Positions 4,631 to 9,353 of a stretch of 9,353 nt of DNA are shown here, one piece after another. The translations under genes and the position numbers were made by a program. The stretch lies in NCBI GenBank assembly GCA_002308515.1, contig DBVN01000018.1, positions 1-9,353 on the forward strand, written 5' to 3'. The notes beneath the pieces were generated by a model that was not told the DNA's origin, made no database searches, and was given only the letters and a program-made list of their open reading frames with translations. This DNA is from Verrucomicrobia bacterium UBA1263. Lineage in GTDB: Bacteria > Verrucomicrobiota > Verrucomicrobiia > Limisphaerales > UBA1412. How positions within the stretch are numbered: position 1 is the stretch's first letter; every line of letters begins with the position of its first letter.

Positions 4631-7201
4631 TTAGGCCGCCGGAGCGACTTTCGTTTCTTCGGGCGCGGGTTCCGCTGCGGCAGGATCTTCTTTTTTCTTG
4701 TCGGCTGCTTTGGTCGCTTTGTCGGCCTTGGCAGAACCTGTCGTGTTGATCACGCTCTGCTGCGGAACGGTGAATTCCGAGGTTCCTACGCGGATATTGC
4801 TCGGACCGAAACCGTGGAACACACGGACGCTCTTGGAATTCCAGACCGGCTGTCCATCCTGGCTTTGCAGCGTGAACAGGACCGGCTCGCTGTATTCCAC
4901 ATCATTATAGAGAGACGCGTTGAACGCGATGAAATCGGTGGATTCGATCACGAAACCGTATTGCGGGATCACAAAGTCTTTCTTGGTGATGGAGACGGAG
5001 CGGTAGGGCTCTGCTCCATAATTGACTGTGGCCAGAACGGTCTTGCCGCCGCCTTGGAAAACGGAGCGGGTCACGGTCTTCTCCGGATTCAGATAGTCGA
5101 AACGGACCAGCTGCATCTCGGCGGTGATCTTGTTCAGCGGAGAGAGGATCTCATGCGTATTCTTCACGAACACATCGAACGGATGTTTGCCTTCGCCCCA
5201 GCCTTGTTTGGCGGAGGTGTAGATCGCTTCGGGAGCGACTTCCTGATTTTCAGGAGCCGTGTAGTTTTCCCAGTACAGATGAGTGGGCACACTGTGATGA
5301 TACAGAGGACGGCCCAGCGCGATGTGGCGCAGGACGAACGCGGCGGACTTGTTGATGTCATAGCCGTATTTGCCATAGGCCGCGATACAGTCGTGATAGA
5401 TCATCTCAAACAGAGGCAGGAAGGTGGCTCCCAGATCCTCAACATTGAAAGTGTGGAAATCCTTGCCGGATACACCGGTGATGCCCTCAAAGAAATCAGC
5501 GTGCGGGATAGCCCATTCACGGCCGTCTTCACTGCCGAAGATGCCGAACACACCGCGGGCGTAATCGCTCAGCCTGCAGCGCCAGTAGATGTCTCCGTCG
5601 AAATCGATCGGGTGAGCTTTGTCATAGCACTCTTCCAGACTGCCGGCGTAGGTGGTGTCAATAAAGTAGGAACGTGCCTGGGTGATTTTGAGTACTTCAG
5701 GCAGGTTCTGCGGACGGCTGGCCAGTTCCAGGGATGCCTTGGAGCAGGTCAGATAAGGACGACCGCCGGCCCAGACTCCGCCGGGTTTGATGGAACCATC
5801 CAGATTCTTGGAGAGATACTTCTCATCCCAGCTGGGCGCGTCTTTGTACATATCCTGATAGTTGTCATGCAGACAAGCGGTATAACCGGCGTTTTGGATC
5901 GTCCAGACGGCTTTGCGCAGTCCCCAGTTGCCGCCGCATTCAGGTGCCGCGGGCAGGATGTCCGGGTGCTGATTGTCATAACCTCTGTGGATCCAGCCGC
6001 CCATCGTGAAGAGGACGTTGTCCATTTCCAGATCGTTCTTCAGGTGTTCAGCCACTTTGCCGGCTTCCTCAAAGGTCCAGTTGACCTTCACGGAAACTTC
6101 TTTCTGGCTGGCTTCATCCATGCGGCGGTCCAGAACGCTCCACAGTTTGAAATTGGTCGCGCCAAAGAGAGCTTTGCGGCTCTTGTTCTCGGCGGTCTTC
6201 TTGGACCACGGGACATAAGTGCCGTTCTTCTTGGCGAAGCTGTCCAGATAGTCCCGCGTCATTTCATTGAAATCGCCTTTGCCGCTGAAGTAAAGAGTGA
6301 ATCCGCCCGGATTTTTCTTTTGGGTGAGGCTGGTGCTGAGGGTCTGTTTGCCCTGTTTATCCACCACACTCTTGATGCCCAGCACGGTATAGGGATCATC
6401 CCAGGTGATGAACGCGCCCGTGTTGTTCTTCATCAATCCCCAGAAGCGCACATGGCAGCCTTCATAGACACTGTCGCCGAACTCACGCTCGAAAGCCTTG
6501 CCGGAATTCGCCGGAACCAGGATGCCTTCGCGCACCGGGATCAGCACGCCGCCGTTCGCATCCTCGGAGGTAATGGGCAGAGAGTCGTCAAAAATCTTCA
6601 GCGAAACGATGTTCAGCTGTTTGGCGGGATGGATGGTGAACTTGATTGCGGGCTGAGTTTCCACCGGGGTCGCCAGGATCAGCAGGTTCATATCCGCGAT
6701 GTTGGGAACGGGATGGAAAGTCAGGAGCAGACCTTTTTCGTAATTCTTGACTTCGCAGTCCTTCAGCTCGGTGGTGAACACCTTATCATCTATCTGATAA
6801 GTGATCTCCCCGAAGCCTTTTTCGCCGCTGGTCCAGATCTGACCTCCGCGGTTGCTGCTGGTTTTCTCCCGAATGTACCATTCCCCTGTGGAAGGAACTA
6901 CCGTGAGATCCAGATAGAAGGATTCCATCGTAGTGGACTTAACAGGATTGTCCAAATTAACAACATTCTTTTTGGCAGGACCTCTGGTAAGGGGTTCCCG
7001 TACCGTGACTGTTTCTGTCGCGTCGTCTGCCTGGTTAATTACATTGCCGCTGTCGCTGTTGTTGTCACTGTCTTGCGTGACCTTAACCTTATCTAATAAA
7101 TTATTAAAATTTATAGTAGCGGCAAAAGCATTGCCGCTGCTCAACATGATCGCCGCGGCGCAGAGTACAGACAATTTCGCAATCCAAGATTTACGCATCA
7201 T
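4631..7201 (-). CDS. Large exported DUF5696 / glycoside-hydrolase-like protein
   Basis: An 856-residue exported protein. Residues 1-27 are a Sec signal peptide (MMRKSW, hydrophobic core, AFA-A cleavage). Residues ~40-66 are an Asn/Asp/Ser-rich linker. Residues ~95-320 are mostly beta, as in an N-terminal beta-sandwich. Residues ~345-640 look like a TIM barrel: strands such as 'DNVLFTMGGW' (394-403), 'YTACLHDNY' (440-448), 'SYFIDTTY' (511-518) and 'GVFGIFGSEDG' (550-560) end in acidic residues. D446, D515, E558 and D559 are the best active-site candidates. A beta-rich C-terminal domain (~690-815) and an Ala/Lys/Pro/Glu tail (~823-856) follow. This layout fits DUF5696, a family related in fold to retaining glycosidases such as GH101 or GH36-like enzymes; the match is from memory of the family pattern and the activity is unknown. 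The tandem ATG at 7196-7201 starts the signal peptide. The rhomboid gene follows in the same frame, 11 codons after the stop. Confidence 0.75.
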   Translation of the reverse strand: MMRKSWIAKLSVLCAAAIMLSSGNAFAATINFNNLLDKVKVTQDSDNNSDSGNVINQADDATETVTVREPLTRGPAKKNVVNLDNPVKSTTMESFYLDLTVVPSTGEWYIREKTSSNRGGQIWTSGEKGFGEITYQIDDKVFTTELKDCEVKNYEKGLLLTFHPVPNIADMNLLILATPVETQPAIKFTIHPAKQLNIVSLKIFDDSLPITSEDANGGVLIPVREGILVPANSGKAFEREFGDSVYEGCHVRFWGLMKNNTGAFITWDDPYTVLGIKSVVDKQGKQTLSTSLTQKKNPGGFTLYFSGKGDFNEMTRDYLDSFAKKNGTYVPWSKKTAENKSRKALFGATNFKLWSVLDRRMDEASQKEVSVKVNWTFEEAGKVAEHLKNDLEMDNVLFTMGGWIHRGYDNQHPDILPAAPECGGNWGLRKAVWTIQNAGYTACLHDNYQDMYKDAPSWDEKYLSKNLDGSIKPGGVWAGGRPYLTCSKASLELASRPQNLPEVLKITQARSYFIDTTYAGSLEECYDKAHPIDFDGDIYWRCRLSDYARGVFGIFGSEDGREWAIPHADFFEGITGVSGKDFHTFNVEDLGATFLPLFEMIYHDCIAAYGKYGYDINKSAAFVLRHIALGRPLYHHSVPTHLYWENYTAPENQEVAPEAIYTSAKQGWGEGKHPFDVFVKNTHEILSPLNKITAEMQLVRFDYLNPEKTVTRSVFQGGGKTVLATVNYGAEPYRSVSITKKDFVIPQYGFVIESTDFIAFNASLYNDVEYSEPVLFTLQSQDGQPVWNSKSVRVFHGFGPSNIRVGTSEFTVPQQSVINTTGSAKADKATKAADKKKEDPAAAEPAPEETKVAPAA

Positions 7202-7210
7202 ACCACCGAC

Positions 7211-7238
7211 ATTGTAGCAAAATACAGCTAACTGTTAA
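7211..7238 (-). promoter_or_regulatory. Sigma70-like promoter of the DUF5696-like gene
   Basis: On the minus strand TTAACA (plus 7233-7238, 5 of 6 to TTGACA) and TACAAT (plus 7211-7216, 5 of 6 to TATAAT) are separated by 16 bases. The -10 ends 9 bases before the first ATG, which predicts an mRNA start only ~2-4 bases before the codon. No purine-rich Shine-Dalgarno sequence at normal distance is visible; only GGTGGT abuts the ATG. The promoter lies in the 66-bp gap after the coiled-coil/zinc gene, so the DUF5696-like gene probably has its own transcription unit. Confidence 0.6.
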
Positions 7239-7267
7239 AACCAAAAACAGATAAGAATGAAAAATTT

Positions 7268-8374
7268 TTATGCGTGGGGTTTTTCCGGCTCCGTTTTGCC
7301 CAGAAGCGGATTTTCCTTATTCTGGCCGCAATGCTCGCAATACGGCAGCAGCGTGTGGCGGATCTTGCCGCAGTGTTCGCATTTATCGTAGAGCAGCTCT
7401 CCGCATGCTGGACATGTATAGGGTTCTATTTCAATGTCTTCCGTATTGACATTCTTTCCGTTCAGGACACTGTGTACCGAGTTGCGCGTCCAGAAGAGGA
7501 ACTTCAGCGGGCCGATCCGGATGGGATATTCGCACACCGGGCACAGGAACCGTTCATAAGCCTGACTGTACTGCAGCATCAGACGTTCCGGCTTGGGCGC
7601 GGTAGAGAGTTTGACTAGAAAACTCAGCAAACGGATGATGATCAGGATCGAAACCACGATCAGGATGTACTTGGACCACCGGGTGGGGAAGTACTCATGC
7701 ACCGTGAAAAATACATGGATCAGCGTGGCACAGCCCAGAGCCAGTACCAGCGGCGTTACCAGCGGACCGCGTTTGCGCAGGAAGATAAAACAGAACAACA
7801 ATAACAACGGCAGCAGGATAACTAATTCTAGCACAGCCTGGGCGATCCGGTGTCTTTGATGTCTCTTGTAGAGTTCTTCCTGGATCATATTTTCCTGATC
7901 CTGCAGCTGCTGGAAGAGCTGATTATGTTCCACTGTAAGCTGTTGACGTTCCTGGGTCAGAGTCAGTATCTGGCCGTTCAGCTCCTGATATTCTTTCTGG
8001 AAGTCGAGGAATTTATCCATCGTCTCTTTCAGCTGAGCCTGCTGGCCGTTGCCGGACTGTTTATTCAGCTGATTCAGGGTCTGTTCCAGGTTCTTGGCGG
8101 ATGAAGCCTTCAATTCCCGTTCTTCCTGAAGAGCTTTGAGCTTTTCATCCAGAGTTTTTTCCTGACCTTTCAGCTGTTCGTCTTTTGCACTCAGATCGTT
8201 GTTTTTCAGTGTGTTATAAACATCTTCATGAGAAGGTTCTCTCATAGAACGGATGTCGCTGGTGATCAATCCCAGCAATGAGTAGAACAGGATGCCCACA
8301 ATGATCGTCAGCAGCAGGATCATCATGCGGACACCCCAGGTGCCCTTCTTGGCGTTCAATTTCAGTTTTCCCAT
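7268..8374 (-). CDS. Membrane protein with periplasmic coiled coil and cytoplasmic zinc-ribbon cysteines
   Basis: I do not recognise this 368-residue protein as a named family. A basic N-terminus (KLKLNAKKGTWGVR) leads into TM1 (~16-38). Residues ~50-172 are a long Glu/Gln/Lys/Leu-rich heptad region, a predicted coiled coil. Three more TM helices follow (~178-199, 204-223, 236-255). The C-terminus has four CxxC knuckles: C278/C281 (CPVC), C321/C324 (CPAC), C332/C335 (CEHC) and C346/C349 (CEHC), arranged like one or two zinc ribbons. Positive charges (RKRG after TM2; KLSTAPKPER after TM4) put the zinc region and N-terminus in the cytoplasm and the coiled coil in the periplasm. The start is supported by AAAGGA seven bases before the ATG, the clearest ribosome site in the window. 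It sits 22 bp downstream of the dehydrogenase gene. A structural or signalling role at the envelope is possible, but the sequence shows no enzymatic motif. Confidence 0.8.
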   Translation of the reverse strand: MGKLKLNAKKGTWGVRMMILLLTIIVGILFYSLLGLITSDIRSMREPSHEDVYNTLKNNDLSAKDEQLKGQEKTLDEKLKALQEERELKASSAKNLEQTLNQLNKQSGNGQQAQLKETMDKFLDFQKEYQELNGQILTLTQERQQLTVEHNQLFQQLQDQENMIQEELYKRHQRHRIAQAVLELVILLPLLLLFCFIFLRKRGPLVTPLVLALGCATLIHVFFTVHEYFPTRWSKYILIVVSILIIIRLLSFLVKLSTAPKPERLMLQYSQAYERFLCPVCEYPIRIGPLKFLFWTRNSVHSVLNGKNVNTEDIEIEPYTCPACGELLYDKCEHCGKIRHTLLPYCEHCGQNKENPLLGKTEPEKPHA

Positions 8375-8396
8375 ATCGTGTTCCTTTCAGTGTTTT
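8375..8396 (-). promoter_or_regulatory. Ribosome binding site for the coiled-coil/zinc gene
   Basis: The 22-base gap reads on the minus strand as ...CTGAAAGGAACACGAT before the ATG. AAAGGA at a 7-base spacing is a good Shine-Dalgarno match and fixes the start at 8374. There is no room for a promoter or terminator, so this gene and the dehydrogenase gene are probably one operon. Confidence 0.7.
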
Positions 8397-9167
8397 TTAT
8401 GCTTTTCTAAAGACTTTATGCGGAGCGGCCTGCGCTACCGGTTTGATGACCATTTCGTCAATGCAGACATGAGCCGGACGTTTGGCCAGCCAGAGCATCG
8501 TCTCGGCAATATCCTCCGCGCAAAGCGGATGCACACCCCGGTAAACGGCTGCCGCTTTCTCCGCGTCGCCCTTGTAGCGGACCAGCGAGAAATCGGTCTC
8601 CGCCATGCCGGGATCCAGACTGGTCACACGCACAGGCGTGCCGCACAGTTCCAGCCGGAGTGCCTTAGTGATTTGCAGTTCAGCAGCTTTTGCGCCGCAA
8701 TAGACACTGCCGCCTTCATAGGCGATGCGTCCGGCGATGGAGCCCACATTGATGATCGTGGCTCCCTCGGTGGTCAGCATCAGGGGAGCGACCTTGCGCG
8801 TCACGCGCAGCAGCCCCAGCACATTTGTCTGGAGCATCGTTTCCCAGTCCTCGTCCTTGCCGTTCAGCACGGTATCCACACCCAGCGCGCCGCCGGCGTT
8901 ATTGATCAGCACCTGCACCGATTTTGTGGTCTGGGTGATCGTATTGCCAAAATCTTCAACACTTTCTGTGCGGGTCACATCCACAGGCACCACCAGGACC
9001 GATGCCGCTCCGGCTTTGCAGGCCATCATGGCGGTCTCGTTCAGACGTTCCACCCGGCGGGCTCCCAGGATCAGATGAGCGCCCTCACCGGCAAAAGCCA
9101 CAGCCGCCGCGCGGCCAAAACCGCTGGAGGCCCCTGTGATCACAACATATTTATCTTTCAGATTCAT
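8397..9167 (-). CDS. NADP-dependent short-chain dehydrogenase, YdfG-like (3-hydroxy acid / serine dehydrogenase type)
   Basis: A 256-residue classical SDR, the usual length for the family, with a Rossmann fold binding NAD(P)H. Visible motifs are the cofactor loop TGASSGFG (11-18), 'ARR' at 36-38 after beta-2 (which favours NADP), NNAG (89-92), and the catalytic tetrad N115, S143 (GSIAG), Y156 and K160 (SVYCGAKAAE). 'LDPGMAETDFSLVRYKGD' (184-201) and 'RPAHVCIDEMVIKPVAQ' (230-246) closely follow the pattern of E. coli YdfG, which oxidises 3-hydroxy acids such as L-serine and L-allo-threonine and reduces malonic semialdehyde. Substrate in this organism is inferred, not shown. It is cytosolic, with no signal peptide. 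The ATG at 9167 has only a weak GGGA seven bases upstream, but it begins the fold at the expected distance from the TGxxxGxG loop. It is the first gene of the probable pair with the coiled-coil/zinc gene. Confidence 0.93.
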   Translation of the reverse strand: MNLKDKYVVITGASSGFGRAAAVAFAGEGAHLILGARRVERLNETAMMACKAGAASVLVVPVDVTRTESVEDFGNTITQTTKSVQVLINNAGGALGVDTVLNGKDEDWETMLQTNVLGLLRVTRKVAPLMLTTEGATIINVGSIAGRIAYEGGSVYCGAKAAELQITKALRLELCGTPVRVTSLDPGMAETDFSLVRYKGDAEKAAAVYRGVHPLCAEDIAETMLWLAKRPAHVCIDEMVIKPVAQAAPHKVFRKA

Positions 9168-9300
9168 CGTATTATCCCACTAATAACTTCAACTTCCCCA
9201 AGGGTAAACCATTTCCTGTGGAAGTCAAAGTAAAAAAATAACCCCAAAATCGTCATTGGAAATAGAAATTTTCAGTAATGTTTAAAAACAAAGTGTTTTA
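9168..9300. other. Intergenic AT-rich stretch upstream of the dehydrogenase
   Basis: This stretch lies between the dehydrogenase start and the hairpins at the right edge. It is AT-rich, especially 9220-9300, and holds no ORF of note, tRNA or repeat. The dehydrogenase promoter should lie here on the minus strand, but I found no hexamer pair good enough to name; a TGGGATAAT extended -10-like match sits too close to the ATG. Confidence 0.5.
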
Positions 9301-9326
9301 AAAAATGGAGCCGCGCTTGCGCGGCT
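9300..9326 (-). terminator. Probable intrinsic terminator of a minus-strand gene beyond the right edge
   Basis: AGCCGCGC (9309-9316) and GCGCGGCT (9319-9326) are exact inverted repeats. In practice this is a 7-bp stem with a 4-nt loop. On the minus strand the stem is followed by CCA and six T (A-run 9300-9305), then AAAA. This fits a rho-independent terminator for a gene entering from the right, separating it from the dehydrogenase operon. Confidence 0.6.
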
Positions 9327-9335
9327 GTAACTTGA

Positions 9336-9350
9336 AAGCCCGAAGGGCTT
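9336..9350. repeat. Second hairpin at the right edge
   Basis: AAGCCC (9336-9341) and GGGCTT (9345-9350) form a 6-bp stem with a GAA loop, 9 bases from the stronger hairpin. No T-run follows on the plus strand within the window. It may be part of the same terminator region or half of a two-hairpin intergenic repeat unit. The window ends three bases later. Confidence 0.4.
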
Positions 9351-9353
9351 GCC

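Noticed and set aside
4628..7096. An 822-codon open frame on the plus strand opposite the DUF5696-like gene.
   Set aside because: Its codons are exactly in register with the real gene on the other strand, so it stays open only because the real gene avoids TTA, CTA and TCA codons. Its translation has no recognisable domain, while the minus-strand protein has a signal peptide and fold-like pattern.
7260..7270. AAAAATTTTT palindrome at the end of the coiled-coil/zinc gene.
   Set aside because: It is too short and AT-only to fold as a terminator, and no GC stem adjoins it.
2406..9167. A complete polysaccharide utilisation locus or a defence system.
   Set aside because: Only GH43 and a possible second glycosidase are present. 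There is no transporter, SusC/D pair, sensor-regulator, nuclease, toxin or NTPase, so neither label is supported by this window.
9168..9186. Extended -10-like TGGGATAAT on the minus strand before the dehydrogenase.
   Set aside because: It ends only three bases before the ATG, which would put the transcription start inside the coding region; no good -35 is at the right distance. The GGGA is better read as a weak ribosome site.
8292..9233. A 313-codon plus-strand open frame opposite the dehydrogenase.
   Set aside because: It is register-aligned antisense of a clear SDR with intact catalytic tetrad, and it is Arg/His-rich with no domain.

Overview
The window looks like a piece of a bacterial chromosome with about 50% GC. 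It comes most plausibly from the Verrucomicrobiota / Lentisphaerota / Kiritimatiellota group. I infer this from the long LamG + Ig-like exported protein with its short C-terminal 'LTW..G.LE....T.GPW' segment, the large secreted DUF5696-like protein, the GH43 enzyme, and Shine-Dalgarno sequences that are weak or absent before most genes. No rRNA, tRNA, CRISPR array, transposase, integrase or phage gene was seen, so the phylum call is tentative.

Layout: one plus-strand gene (1-2262) enters from the left edge. It encodes the C-terminal part of a modular LamG/Ig-like surface or secreted protein. It converges on a minus-strand block, and two back-to-back intrinsic terminators (2313-2348 and 2353-2382) separate the two. 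Read in its own direction, right to left, the block holds: a YdfG-type short-chain dehydrogenase (8397-9167); an unrecognised membrane protein with a predicted periplasmic coiled coil and cytoplasmic zinc-ribbon cysteines (7268-8374); an 856-residue exported DUF5696/glycoside-hydrolase-like protein (4631-7201); a rhomboid intramembrane protease with an N-terminal cytoplasmic extension (3467-4597); and a secreted GH43 glycosidase (2406-3389). The right edge (9168-9353) has no gene. It is AT-rich and ends in two adjacent hairpins.

How the genes may work together: the dehydrogenase and the coiled-coil/zinc protein are 22 bp apart and look co-transcribed. The DUF5696-like gene has its own sigma70-like promoter in a 66 bp gap, and the rhomboid gene follows 33 bp after it without a terminator. 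GH43 lies 77 bp further on, with a weak candidate promoter. The GH43 enzyme, the DUF5696-like protein and the LamG protein all suggest extracellular binding and breakdown of polysaccharide. That is inferred from families and proximity; there is no transporter, sensor or SusCD-type pair here to make it a defined utilisation locus. I see no compelling undescribed multi-gene system. The best candidates for new biology are the coiled-coil/zinc-ribbon membrane protein and the DUF5696-like exported protein.
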